Below are positions 1 to 13,600 of a stretch of DNA of 64,000 nucleotides, piece after piece (position 1 is the stretch's first letter; the number at the start of each line of letters is the position of its first letter). A model generated the notes under the pieces. The model saw only the letters and a list, made by a program, of their open reading frames with translations, was not told the DNA's origin and did no database searches. Position numbers and translations under genes: made by a program. This DNA is from Branchiostoma floridae (lineage: Eukaryota > Chordata > Leptocardii > Amphioxiformes > Branchiostomatidae), in assembly GCF_000003815.2 (NCBI RefSeq), contig NC_049989.1, positions 9,410,228-9,474,227 on the forward strand, read 5' to 3'.

Positions 1-1693
1 CAGCAGAGTTAGACCACGACTCGGGTGTGGTTTGCGCCTGTATGGACGCGGGAAACACTCGTGTGGCGAGCGGAACGGAAGACGGCACGCTGTACATCTG
101 GAGCGTGGAGTCACAGTACGTGCTGTCGCGACACCCTCTTCACACAGGTAAGAATTAAATATTAGATTCCTGCTGTTATAGGATTTTGTCACCCAAAGTG
201 GAAGAACATGATACTTCCATTTATGACAATTATTCAAACACATTTGTATGGCACAGTGACTTTGTCTAGGTTCTATGTGAAAATTATTATTACCAAAGGT
301 AGATTCAAATCATATTGAAGTTTTTAACTGTCATTCAACACAAATTGCTCACCTCAAATTTTTGGTCACATATCCGTTGACCTTCATCAGGAGTGGTGAT
401 TCAATTACTCTGAGCATGTGATCTAGGGATACGTGACTAAGAATTGTAGATGCCTGGCAATCATTATGCTAATGAGCTTTCATGCTTTCATGTAGATTCA
501 AGTAGTTATGAAAATAAATCAGACTTAAACGTTGACATTTTGATTGTTTTGATCCTACAATAGGATCATCATTCTTTTTCCTGGCAAATGAAACCTGCAA
601 CTTCCCAAATTTTGTACTAAGTAATCAATGTCTGTTTGACAATCCATCCTTTTGAAAGCTTTGAAAATAATATATATGTGAGAAGAAATGATATTCACAC
701 CAATTTTGCAGGGTCCATCCATGCGGTCAGTTTCAGTCCGGAGGGTCAGCGTGTGCTGACGTGTGGTGCTGATCACTACCTCCGAGTGTTGGACGTGACC
801 ACGGGCACCGAAGTGTGCGCCAAGGACTTAGAAGAACCACTGAGGTAACAGATATTGTTAATTTGTATACACTGCATGTAATCATATTGTAATCATTCTG
901 CGTTCAAACCCTTTCATAACCTTAGGAAAGGCACCTTACAAGGGATGAGTGCCGGTACAGTAAATTCAGATGAACAGGTCCTGGTCCGGACCTAATTGTT
1001 TGTAAAAACTTGTGAATGGGCAATACTCAAAACATTATGGACCATTTTCCTACAAAGAAATCTGTTCGGCGAAGTATCCGACTATTCTTTAACCGGTAAG
1101 TACCAAAACGTGTGAATGCCGATATAATGTGGTCATTATCTATTCGGTCCAACATACGGTCCACTCATTTTTTTCCGGTGTTGTTTTTTTGGACCAGTCC
1201 AACAAGATCAAATGTTTTTTGTACCGGAACATGTACATCATATCGGTACCCACCTCCATGCCTTACAACAATTTCCTCACACCCCCTCACACTGACAGAT
1301 GAAAACGAGTACCTAACGTCAGGTCTTACTAGCCTGGGTACCATCCGTATTCTAGCGGGCTCCTTACGAGGAGCCCGGTAGAATACGGATATGGTACCCA
1401 GACTAAGGTCTTACACTGCTTGTACTTAATGTACAAAACTGGTGTGCTTAGTAATTATTCAGAACAAACACTCTATGCCCTGTTTCTGTAGGTGTATGTT
1501 CTGGGACGGTGAAACGGTGATTGTCGGAGGTGAGTCGGGAAACTTGCTAGTCTGGGACCTGGTCGGCCTCCAGCCAATAGCAAGGGTCTGCGGGCACACC
1601 AGTGCTGTCACGTGTATTGATGTGAGCCAAGACGGACGTACCATTGTTACAGGAGGGGAGGACAGGAAGGTTTGCCTGTGGAAGCTTTCATGA
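1..1693 (+). CDS. NSMAF: FAN/NSMAF-like protein, C-terminal WD40 repeats (5' part outside window)
   Basis: Three coding exons are visible: 1-147 (already open at the window edge), 712-844 and 1492-1693 with stop TGA. Junction phases agree (ACA G|GG, AG|G TGT). They encode about 159 residues of WD40 propeller blades, with the motifs GTEDGTLYIWSV, SGNLLVWDL and, at the very end, GGEDRKVCLWKLS. The CxxWDG...GNLLVWDL...GHTSAVTC...GGEDR pattern followed immediately by the stop is what I remember of NSMAF (FAN). That adaptor has a PH/GRAM-BEACH-WD40 layout, binds the TNF receptor 1 membrane-proximal region and links it to neutral sphingomyelinase. The BEACH domain is not in the window, so another BEACH-WD40 protein remains possible. 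The gene converges on SWAP70. The introns hold two small hAT-like insertions. Confidence 0.62.
942..1260. mobile_element. hAT-like MITE with 8-bp target duplication
   Basis: The element lies in the last intron of the NSMAF-like gene. It is bracketed by the 8-bp direct repeat CCTTACAA (934-941 and 1261-1268). The left end reads GGGATGAGTGCCGGTAC and the right end TATCGGTACCCACCTCCATG, an imperfect inverted pair. Internally it has CCGGACC/GGTACC-type motifs shared with the element at 20719-21175. An 8-bp target duplication is typical of hAT transposons. No transposase is encoded. Confidence 0.6.
1330..1406. mobile_element. 77-bp hairpin micro-MITE with 8-bp target duplication
   Basis: This is a near-perfect palindrome with arms of about 35 bp, carrying GGGTACCAT..CCGTATTCTA and its complement around a 4-nt loop. 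It is flanked by GGTCTTAC direct repeats at 1322-1329 and 1407-1414. It is too short to encode anything. The 8-bp duplication suggests hAT-mediated insertion. Confidence 0.6.
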
Positions 1694-1740
1694 TGCACCC
1701 CCCTCCTGAGTGGTGCATACATATAGCCCATGTGCCATCC

Positions 1741-1746
1741 AATAAA
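1741..1746 (+). promoter_or_regulatory. polyadenylation signal AATAAA of the NSMAF-like gene
   Basis: A canonical AATAAA lies 48 bp after the TGA stop at 1691-1693, at a normal distance for a very short 3' UTR. Confidence 0.6.
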
Positions 1747-4607
1747 ATTGTACTGTTTTGGAATCAACCATTTCGAAAGAGGTGGTAGCCTTCAAAAAAG
1801 CATATCCTGTTTATTATTAAGTGCCAGAGCAATATACTAGTATTCAGACATGAATACATTGCATATTTTCAAAATTTCTCATTCTCCGAATTTGACTTAG
1901 AATAATTAATTTGACACAAAAATTGAGAACATTTGCAATGAATAGTGGGACCAAGAAAAATTTTTTTTAGGCAAAAGACAAAGTGAAAGTACTCGGAATA
2001 GAGGTTTTTCATAATGATTTCACTGTTATAGGACTCGAAGTACTTTTTCTGCACCTAGCTCCTGCACCTTGGTAAAGGTTACAGGTAGAAAGCGTATGCC
2101 ACCCCATAAGGGGCTGTATAACCCCAACGGTGCTGTGATACATCATATAATTCGACTACTAGTACTACATGCATGTGAAATTACCTGCATCAGACAAAAC
2201 ATATCTATGTGTAAAACGGTGAATACAGGAACTAATAAATGGAACTGGTAACCTTTTCTGCTTTTGATATTTCATACTTAAACTAAGGAGCTTTTATCAA
2301 GTTGATAAAAGCTCCTTGCTTAAACAGGCTATCCATCAATACAACAGAAAAATCCACAAGCGGTTACGTGTATGTCGTACAGGTTAGACATCAGAAATAC
2401 CTGCTCAGCTGATTATATAATAACCAACCTTGATTATGTATATATTGAGGTGTTATGTACTTGATTCCCTTGGAAAGCTAAACAGTGTGACTTGTACAAT
2501 TCATGTTGTAACTGGGCACACATACATTGAGGTAACCAGAATTCATGACCAATACCATCAGTCTTAAAAAGACTGAATTCTCATGACAAACGGTGCCAAT
2601 TCAGAGTAAAAATCTGAAGACTAGTCTTAAAGCCTTAATATGACATGTACACTGTATTATTGCTGCAATTATGCAATGTATAAATTGTTTGCAAAGACGT
2701 GAAAAATGTTAAGAAAGGAGGCGACCATCTTAGCACTGAACAAATGTCTGTGATATTATCAGCAATAATTGACGGAATACTTTTGTACCTATAGCTTAGT
2801 TGTAATTGTTACAGAATATAATGTGCAAATATGGTGGAAAGTTTCAAAAAGTGCTGCACTGGTATTTAATGTATGGGTTAATATGGTTGGGTCAATTTCT
2901 GTGGATAGCAATATTATAAGTAATAAGGCCGGGCATTTTAGAAGAAAGTTGTTGGGTAAATTGTTGCATATGAAACGGTGTGGAATAAATTCTTCATATA
3001 ATTTATAAGGAAAATTGTGTTCTTGCATTCTAATTCAGTTCATATCATACCCAAGTAGGAAAGCATTATTTTATAATGTTAGGTGCTTTATTATTGGTTC
3101 AACACCACAAGGATAATTGTCAAAAAACTGTACATGCAAAATGACTTCTGTTTGGTTCACTCGTATAGAAGGTAGAAACTATAAGAGGATATTTTGGGCC
3201 TACTATTTTTACCTTTGGTAGCTCTGATTAGCAACTCAACTCAGGAAATCATTATCATGAAAACAAAATGAAAGAAAATGGGATATGCTGCTCTGCCTTT
3301 ATTTGGTCAATATTGTCACACAATATACTGTAATTCACTTTGCCTTCTCGGTACCAAACTTTCCAGGTCTGAGAAAATTTAACTTGTTCTCGGAACTAAA
3401 TGTTCACGATGGCAGCATGTGCACATAAAAAAGTCTGTGAATTATTTGTTATCTGTAATGATAAGTTACAGTCGTCACAGTGAAAATGGTGAACATAAAA
3501 GTACAGTGAAAAAATTACAGTAGATATAATCAACTTGGACTACTCTAATCATTTGAGGTATACATTAATCATTAAAATCAATTTTCAAAATTATCTGTAA
3601 AAATACAGCTTAATTATATAGACACATGCATGCAAACTAAGTGCTTTTCATATACTGGTGGACAGCAGGCACTAAACATTGTATCTTATACACAATGTAT
3701 ATATCAAATCAACACATTTGAATCTAATATAACACAATTTACATTATAAAAATTCTATCAAATATCATTTGTATCTTCTTCTACACTAACAAACTTGGAA
3801 TAAAATATGATGTAACCAATGGTTTAGATATCCAAAATAATATGAAAGTGCTGAATGTTTACTCATAAACACTGAAGCTGAACACTCTATTCATGATGCT
3901 ATACTACAATATCTTAGCACAGATCTGGATGGTCTGTCTTTGAACAGGTTTCTTCAAATCAATGAAAGACCAGCTGACTACTTCCAGGCAATGAACTAAG
4001 TGGATGGATAATGAATTTTGCTTGGAATTAGCAGTGAACATTGCATATGAAGTCTTACAGGTACCCTATACAATCAGATTATCTACATTACCAAGGACAT
4101 TTTATTCTATTTCTAGATAATTCTTAAATAGAACTTTGAGTATACAAACAGTGCAGATCAAACATATTTGTTTGCTCAGTTGAAATAAGCAAAATGTCTT
4201 GAACCATTTGGAAACAGGACAGAATGCATTTATAATATAGCAATATCAGCTACAATAATATTGTGCTAAAGGTAATAATTCTACAGATAAATACTTGATA
4301 TTACACAAAGTCATGTACTCTATAAAGTCACATCCAAATGGCACTTATTACATGCTGCACATATTTCTGATGTTTGCATGCTAGCAAAACTAAATGGTAG
4401 GCATACCTATATAAGAGACCACACTACAATAGTACATAATGGAGTACCAGTAGCTACATATTGGGTACAGTCTAGAAGCAGGGCATCACTACAGCACAGA
4501 TGTTAACTTTTGTTACATGTCAGAAAATAGCTTCAATTTTGGCTTTATATCTGCATCATTTTTGTTATATCTTTGTTTTAATGAAGTAATGAAAAACAGT
4601 TGTTTGT
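1747..4607. other. convergent intergenic region
   Basis: This AT-rich spacer lies between the 3' ends of the NSMAF-like gene (+) and SWAP70 (-). No coding exon was recognised. The only clear structure is a perfect 16-bp inverted repeat with a 1-nt loop at 2285-2317. A possible SWAP70 polyadenylation signal (AATAAA on the minus strand, 4101-4106) is present. Confidence 0.5.
2285..2317. repeat. perfect 16-bp inverted repeat (hairpin)
   Basis: Left arm AAGGAGCTTTTATCAA (2285-2300), one central G, and the exact complement at 2302-2317. It could be a tiny MITE relic or a transcribed hairpin. Nothing around it decides. Confidence 0.55.
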
Positions 4608-7600
4608 CTAATCCTCCTTCACTTCTTCTCCTATTCCTTCATCTGACAACCTCTCCTCCTTTTTCTCCTTCACTTCATCATCAAAGACTTCATCCTGCTC
4701 ACCCCCTTCTTCTGGTTTGGACTCTCCCGTACAACCCTCCTCAGAGTGAGGCTCGTTGTCCTTAGAAATGATTTTCTTCTGCTTCTGGATTTCAAACTCC
4801 CCCTCAGTAAAGGCCCCCAAGCCCCTGTGCGTGATGAGAGGCTGGGCGGTTGGCTGGATGGGTCTGGCTAGTCCTGGGGCCTTCCACCGTTTCCTCTCCT
4901 CCACTGCAGCCATCATCTTCTTGTGTTTCTCCTCTGCATCCTGTAGTTTCTTGGAGGCCTCCTGATGGGAGAACACAGACATGGACTTTTTAGCACATAC
5001 CAATTCTGGACAAGTCCATACTCCATGATTCTCAAAATTTTGGCCAGAAATTTATTTCATTTATAGATATTGAATGAGGTTGAAAAACAAAATCTAACTT
5101 CAAAGTTTCTGACTAACCTTATACACTGTATCTAGTTTGCACCACAAAAGACCAGATGGTCCAGACCATAAAATATTTGGAAGAGACTCAGTATGGACTC
5201 AGGATATTTGATGATAAGTCAAACATTTTTAGAAAAAAATTGAAAAGGGAAGCACTCTTTTACCTTTAACTGTTGGTCTGCCGCCTCTCTCTCTTGTTGT
5301 AGCTGTTCCAGCCTCTGCTGCTCCTCCCTCCACTGCTGTTCCAACTCTTGGCGCTGCTTGCGCTCATCTTCCAGCAGTTTGTCCTGGTCTGCTTTCAGCT
5401 TTTCCAGCTGCTCCCTACGCTCAAACTCCTCTTGGAGTAGTCTTGGGGAAACACAAGGCAAAAAAAAAAAACTTTCAGTACCGTCACGTCACATTTCAAA
5501 TCATCCAAATCTAGTGTTCTTTTATAGGAGACAGGCACTACCCTGTACACAATACTAGTAGGTGCAGAAAGGACTTGTATATTGCATACTTTGCCTGCAG
5601 GGCCCTGACGATCTCCTCATCTTTCTTGGCCTGCCGTTCTTCTTCCAGAAGTTTCTCCAGTTGCCTGTTCATCTCCTCCAGCTCCCTTCTCATCTGTTCC
5701 TCTTCCTCACGCAGAACTGTCTCCAGGGCCAGCCGCGCTTCTGCTTCGGAACGTGCCTGGTACGAGAATGACAACATGTAGTTTGTTCTGGTATATTTCA
5801 ATGACATCCATGATTGCATGGTGGCCTTGTGGTTATAGTTACTGACCCCTGGGGAAGCAATTTTGTCCGTCAACTCAAGTGAAAATGAATACTAGTATGT
5901 GCACCTAGCTTCAAATTTGGTTAGGGATGTTCTCTTAAATGGGGTATAAAACGGAAAGGAGCCATGTTGGAGGAGAGCCACACCTCAAACACAGTAAAGA
6001 ACACACCAGACTTATTGATAAGAGTTTGGGTCCTGAATAACTAATTCACATTGTCAATTATAATGCAGTAACAGTTGTCAATTGAAGCAAAAGTTTTTTC
6101 TCAGTAACTATGATTACGGTACTGACTTGTTTCTCCTCTTCAAGTTTCTGCCTCTGTTCTTCCATCAGCTCGCTGTCTTTTCTCTTCCTCTCTTTTTCCT
6201 TCATTTCTTCTGCCCGTCTCTTCTCTCTCATCTCTCTCCTCTTCTGTGCATGTTTCTTGACCAGGGAAGAGCATCCAGTCTTGGAAAGATCAATCACGCT
6301 CTGAATGGCTAGCAGTAATGGAGAGGAAAAATAACAGAAAATGAATTGATTTCAATGTTCTGTTAGGGCTTCAGAAATTTTTTGGATCCCTTCATTTTTC
6401 AATCCCTAAATCCAAGTGTGAAATTACCACATCAGACTTTCATACAGAGAAAACAAATTGAAAAGAAATTTGTTAAAGACAAACAACGAAAGAAAAATAG
6501 AAGCTGATCTGAAATGATTTATGTCTTAATTTCTGTCAACATTCTCAGCCTTTCTCCTTTGTTTTCGTTCACTCCAATGTTTCTAGTCCATCTACAGTCA
6601 AATCTGTCTATCACACCCAAGAGACTTGAAGAAAATGGTCACTAGGGGTGGATACTGGTACAGAAAATTCAGGTACAAGTTCGGAACAAGTCCAGAGGAT
6701 ATCTAAGTTCAGGTCCAAACCTGAACCTGGACCTGATTGCCTGTAAAAGCATTTAGTTACACTTACCAGTTATCCATGCCTGTCTGCTTCTAAGATCAGG
6801 GGCGGCCATTTCGTACGACATGTTTGCACTGGCCGTCAACAACAGTCGCTGCTTACCCTCGCGAGACTTCTCTCCAAGCAGCTGCAACCAATAAGAAATA
6901 AAAACTCTTATAGCATCTTCAAAGTAGTCTACTTTGGTATGCTCTCCAGGACATGTTTGCAACATTACATAATTATCTATTCTAATACATACTTACTAGA
7001 TTATGTGTCTCCTCTATGAAGAAAAGATCATGACAATGTCTCCAGCACATTTAAGACGACTCTTCTTGCCATAATCATTATTTTCTGAAGGATGTCACAA
7101 TGGCAGATATATTTTCCACATGTGATCAGTATATAGAAACATAATAGTTTACAGAGAGTTCATAATAACCAATCAATAAGTCATTTCATTTTGAACATCA
7201 ACAAGAAATAAACTGGGTGCATTTTGTACATCATAATATGTGCATTATAAGCTCTTACCTGAAGCAAGCTTTAGACAAACTGTTGACAGGAGAGAGAAGA
7301 GGAGGAGGAAAAGACAAAGGTGAGCATGGATATCATATGACAGAAAGGAGTTGATACACTGAATCAGATTCATCTATACAGTAGAGACAGAACTATGTAC
7401 ATGTTAAAACAGCAATTTCAATTTCTTCTTCATTTTCTCCAATCATAGCTAATTGCTGCACAGGTATAAGGAAACTTTTAAACCTTTAAAAAAAAAGGAC
7501 AGATAAGGCTGAAGAGTATTACATGATTGCACATTTGGTAATGATGTATTGATGATTGGCAGTTTGAATGAATAATGTCAAAAGTGCAAGTGGGATTGGA

Positions 7601-10600
7601 CAGACAGTAGGTATTCTTATTCTATGTATGAAACCAAAGGAAGTTTTCCTACCGAAGTTTCTGTGATTTTCCTTTGGCTGTGCATACAGAATTTCAAAGG
7701 ACATGTATATGGAGGATAAGTAGTCATGGAAGAAGAAAAGAAAAGCAGGACTGCAAATGTCCATACCTCAACCTTCCATGGAGTCGGGTTGAGAATCTCC
7801 CCCTTCTTGTCCTTCTGGTCCTTACCAGTGAAGTAAACCAGACTGCAGGGTTTCAGCACAAACCAACGCTCCTTCCAATTGGTCCTTACATGGCCCTTCT
7901 TGGACATCAGGCCCTGTGATTGGTCACCGAGTTAATCTCTTTACTCTTCTCAAGACAATGTGAACAATACTGTCACCTTTCTTTCAGACAGATTTCATGA
8001 TCAAGATGACAATATTGTATCAGAAATAATAATTTGACATAGTAACATCAACTATCACCATTCCACTGGATGCCACAATACCACCACATAAAAACAGCAA
8101 CATTGTTATGGTATATACAGGGCTTCTCAAGATTGTCTTGAACACCTAGATATCTGAAGTGTATATACAGGATTACTGATGCTAAATTCTATTTTTTGGT
8201 ACACTTTAAATTCATGTATTTTTTTCATGTGGCAGCATTATGACGTCTGATGGAATTATGGGAGTTGAGGTTACATATACATGTATGTAATAAAATACAC
8301 ACAATTGTACATTAATGCAGAAGACATCGAGATTAAAACTATCATTCACGTACCTCTTTCACGACATCAAGCACTAATTCCTTGTGTAGCTCTGTCACAG
8401 CTTCGCACACAGTCTCAGGTTCAATCCCCTCCGAGTACTTAGTCTCTATACATGCAATGAGCTGCCACACCGACATGGTGGGGAGAGAGTCTGAGAAGTG
8501 TTGGAAGTCTGCCTCTGCCCACTGTCCACCCATGGCGCCAACTAGCTTCTGTAAGAGGAACTGCACCTCCTCTATATCCATCACCAACGGATATCTGCAC
8601 AAAAGTTAAGAAGTATGCGAGTAGGATCAAGATCGTGGACTCTTCAGGTACAAGACAACTGTGGGATTGAGTGTGGAGAGAGAAGATGATTTCAGGAAAC
8701 CTAAATCTAACGCAAACGTTATATACGAATAAATGTGTTGTTAAGAAGATAGAATGTTCAATTATGATTAGAAACCAACATTTCCTTGAACGGAAACTAA
8801 GGCTGAAATCCTCAAGATTTACAATACAGAAAAATTAGTTATCATCCAGCTTTTAGGAGGATTTTGATGTTTGTGTTAATACACTGTGCATGACATTGTA
8901 TTGTACTATGTTTTAACAGCACATTTGTTCATCCCTCAGTGTGTAACCTTGCTGCTGGACTTGCTGAAATCAACTTCCCTCCTACCACTACCAGCAACAC
9001 TCTTTCCAAGGTCATTTTCATGACCTTCACTTGTGTCCTCTCATTTGTGACTTAATTCTAAAATAAGATAGAATGTGGGAGTAATTCTCTCGAGATGAAA
9101 GCTGAACAAGCAAAAAAGCGAAGTACTACTAATATGCCTCTATGTAGCCTGATTAAATCTCGCTTATAGCAGCCCGCCAAACATCCGCCGGCAGCCCTGG
9201 ATAGCAGAGTTTGTGTTAGACAGACTAGCCTCTATGTACTGTTCTTCTACTGTCAGACAGTAGTCACAGTACTGAAAATCTATCAACTATGTACTGTTCA
9301 TCTACTGTCTATGGAGGGTTACCAGTAATGTATAGCCCAGCCCCTACACGGCTGACTGACCTGTCCGGCTCGGCCAGCCTGTTGAACATCTGCCACACCT
9401 GGAAGGCGTGGTCTGCAGTCAGGGTCTTCTCACGACGGTCCTTACTCAGGTGCTTCCCAGAACAGATCTGCCAACACACCTGGAATACACAGTCATGCTA
9501 ATAGTATGGAGTTACCTGGAATGTCTAGATTATAAATCAAATGTAATTTCTAAATGCATTATTGAAAATGTCTACTTCTATCTTTAACACATTATTTTGT
9601 AAATCACAATTTCTAGCGTTTGACGTAGTCATTAGCGTGAAATTGCGTTTCTGCAGTAACACAGTTATGTTATGCAGGTGAAGTGTTGTACACAGGTGAA
9701 GACTAATGAGGGAGTGGCATCCAGGTGTGCGAGTGCAGACAATGGATAAGAGGAAGTGACAAGCTGAGATAGTCATTCGAGGTCGCCACTGCTACAGCTA
9801 CTGCCGTGTCTTCTTTTTGTCGGCAAGTGGCTGTATCAGACGCGTTCAGGATGGCAGAAGAGGAGAACTTGGAGTTTACCCAGACCCTGGAGGAGAATCT
9901 GAAGGAAGCTAAGAAGCTGCTGGTCGCAGGAATAGTGGATAAAGCGGCGGACGAGTTACATAAAGGTGAGGAGTTGATTGCTTATCGACAAAAATTGGTT
10001 CTCTTGGCTGAGAAATTACAAAATGGGTGGTCTATAGTCCAAGAATACATAAGGAAAAATAATCTTGCAGATGTTACAGATGATGAAAAGCGTGTCGCTA
10101 AAGCAGAATACAGCGCTAACAACAAGAAGAAAGACAGAGATGAAAAGCCGAAAATATCGTCCTTTCTGGAAGCCTCAAAACATTGATAATCAGTTCGTGT
10201 GAAGTCAAACTTCCGAGATAATTCAATTAAACCAGGTAACTGTTTTGCCTACTGGGAAGAGGGTCATTGGCGACTCATTTGTCCTAAGATTCAACGGGGA
10301 AGAAACTGTAAAGTTAATAGTGATACAGAATTGTCTTGAAATGCCGTAACTTTATTGTGCCAGAACATTTAGATACTTGACAAGATTCCTCAGTTTTCGA
10401 AAATGGTAATTTCAACGACGACTTGGAGCAATTTTGTCTGAAGAATTCATGTTATTGAAAGATTTTGAGTATGAAGGTCAATAAAAAGTGACAGTTAGGA
10501 ACCGTCTAAGAAGATGTTTGAATGAGTGGTATGAAATTGGTGCTCCTGAATTGGTATTAGATGTGATAAAGGAAGGTTATAAGATACCTTTGGAAGATAT

Positions 10601-13600
10601 ACCTGCTACTGCTGTTTAAGATAGCAATGCAGCGCTAAGAAGAATGCTGAGTTTGTTGAAATTGCTATACTTGAATTGTTAGTTAGGCTGTGTTGAAGAA
10701 GTTTCTGATGTACCGTATGTTGGTAATCCCTTATCGGTTTCGATTCAGCCTAATGGAAAGATATGTGAACTACTTTGTTTACAAATGAACATATAAATGT
10801 GAAGATTTGAGACTAGTATCGCAAGTGCTGCAAAAGATTGAGTATGTTTTCTTTTGACTTGAAGCCTGGATATCACCACATTGATATCTTTCCACAGCAC
10901 AGAAAATTTTAGGTTTTAGTTGGTATATTGCAGGATATAAGATAATTTCGTGTTTTGTGTATTGACATTTGGGGTGTTGAGCGCCCGCTATCTGTTCACA
11001 AAATTGTTGAAGCCATTATTAAAGAAATGGCGGAGTGAAGGAAAAACGTGTTTGTGTATTTAGTTTATGGATTAGGAAAATCAAGAAATTATGAGATGTG
11101 TAATTCTAATAAAATTGAAAGTATGTACAAATCTACTCTGCTTTGATTGGCTACCTAGCCTACAAAATGTGTTTGGAAGCCTCAGAAAGTTATGGTTTGG
11201 TTCGGAACAGTAATTGGTCTAATTAGATATATTTTGCAGGCAACTGAGAGAAGAATTTGTAAACTCAAAGGCTGTTTGAAAGAAGTCTGTATCGAGATAA
11301 ACAAGGGTAATCTTGTGGTACCTGTATGGAAGTTGGCCTCTATAGTAGGGCAGATTATTCGATGACTATTTGTGTTGGTGATGTTAATTTGTTATTTGAA
11401 TCCAGACAGTTGGAATAATGTTGTCAAGTTGGATGACAGAGCAATGTCTGCGTCAAGTTTTTGGAATGAACGTTAACTTGAACTGAATGATATAAACAGT
11501 AGTGGTTATTATGGCAAGACAATGCACTTTGATGCCTCTAGTATTGGATATGGAGTTTTTGTTGTTGAATGTGAACAACAATGTGTTCAGGGATTTTGGA
11601 CACACAAAGAAAGCCAGCAAAGCTCCATATGGAGAGAGCTGTAGGCTAATTTTACTGTAATGCATTCAATTAAGGAATAATTAGTTGGGCAAACCGTGTA
11701 ATGGTGTTGTGATAGTTAAACTGCACTGTATATAGTAAAAACTGGAAGTGTTAAAGAGAACTACAGGATATCGTTATGAAGATATTTGATACTTGTGTAC
11801 TGTATTCCATTACAATAGAAATAGATTGGATCCGTAGAAGTAGAAATGAGAAAGCTGATCTGTTGAGTAAGTTATTTATTGTGATGCTTATGTGTTACAA
11901 AATAGTTTGTTTCAATGTTTGGAAAGGAAATGGAGTCCTCTTGATATAGATTTGCCAATCACTTGAATACAAAGGTAAAGAAGTTCAATTCTAGGACCTG
12001 GTGCTCAGGTACATACGGAGTTGATGCTTTTCCAATTGATTGGTGCAAAATGAATAATTGGTTGAATCCTCCTGTGAAGCTGTTGCCTGGAGTACTGAAA
12101 CATCTCAGAGATTGTAAAACTACGGGTACTTTGATTGTACCCCTCTAGAGGTCAGCTGCAATTTGGCCAATACAGTGTCATGATGGGATACATTTTTGAA
12201 CAAATTGTTATTGACTGGATAGACTTGCCTGTAATTAAACCATTTATTAATGGTGTGAGCAAAAACACTTGGTTTGGAGAATAGGCAGTGCCGTTTAGAA
12301 TTTTGGCGTTGCGTATATCCTTTGTGAACGTGTTTGAGAAACCAATTGCCAAAAGGTGTATGTCAGAGGCACGAATATGCCACAAAAGTAAAACTTGAAG
12401 ATTGGATTAGCAATATAGCGTTTTTCATCAGCAAGAGATTGACTGAGTGCATTCTTGTACTGCATATATTGTATGTTATGTATAAAAGTATGGATAAATA
12501 GGGACTTGACGTATGTCAGTAGATAATTCAGTCTGTGATTGTAAGAACACAATATTGAAGTCTTTTTGACTGATTATTTGTGGGCGCTTGGCCACATAGA
12601 TGGAAGAAATTTTCCACACAAAGTATTTCAATTTGAAGGTTTTGGCCTGGAATGATTACAGGAAGGCATGTTTGCTATGAAAATGTATTTTGCGGCACTT
12701 GGCCACGTTACCAGCCTGAATTGATAGGCAATGGTGGGAAGAAGTAACATTGAAGGCACTTGGCCATATTACCAGCCTGAATTGATAGGCAATGGTAGTA
12801 AAGAGTAACATTGAAGGCACCTGGCCACGTTACCAGCCTGAATTGATAGGCAATGGAGGGAAAGGTAACATTGAAGGCACTTGGCCACGTTACCAGCCTG
12901 AGTTGATAGGCAATGGTAGGAAAGGTAACATTGAAGGCACTTGGCCACGTTACCAGCCTGAATTGATAGGCAATGGAGGGAAAGGTAACATTGAAGGCAC
13001 TTGGCCAAGTTACCAGCCTGAATTGATAGGCAATGGTAGGAAAGGTAACATTGAAGGCACTTGGCCACGTTACCAGCCTGAATTGATAGGCAATGGAGGG
13101 AAAGGAACATTGAAGGCACTTGGCCAAGTTACCAGCCTGAATTGATAGGCAATGGTGGGAAAGTGTAATATTGAAGGCACATGGCCACGTTACCAGCCTG
13201 AGTTGATAGGCAATGGTAGGAGCAAGTAATATTGAAGTCACTTGGCTACGTTACCTGCCTGAGTTGATAGGCAATGGTGGGAAGACGTTACATTGAAGTC
13301 TCTTGACTACATTGTGAGAAGAAGGATCTCACAGTTGGTTGAAAAGGTTGGCGAGTGAAAGTAAATGGTAGATATATGTAATGCCATGATGTTTTCAACA
13401 TGTAAATAAGATGAAATGAAGTGAAAAAGAAATATCAGTTTGATATACATTTAAGATATTGTTTTATTCTTTTTCAGATGTGCTGAAAGAAGGATTTTGG
13501 AAATAATTGAAGAATGTAGAACATCCGCACTTGAAGTCGCTGGCAGACAAAGTGACGTCTGTGCCTCTGTGGTGATGTCAGATAGAGCACCTGAAACTGT

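Noticed and set aside
5358-6312. Ser/Leu-rich plus-strand frames
   Set aside because: Antisense shadows of the SWAP70 coiled-coil exons.
12708-13241. Long open frames on both strands (up to 177 codons)
   Set aside because: They are products of the 60-bp tandem repeat, whose length is a multiple of three; no coding evidence.
12690-13320. CRISPR-like regular repeats
   Set aside because: Units are contiguous with no unique spacers, within a retrotransposon of a eukaryote.
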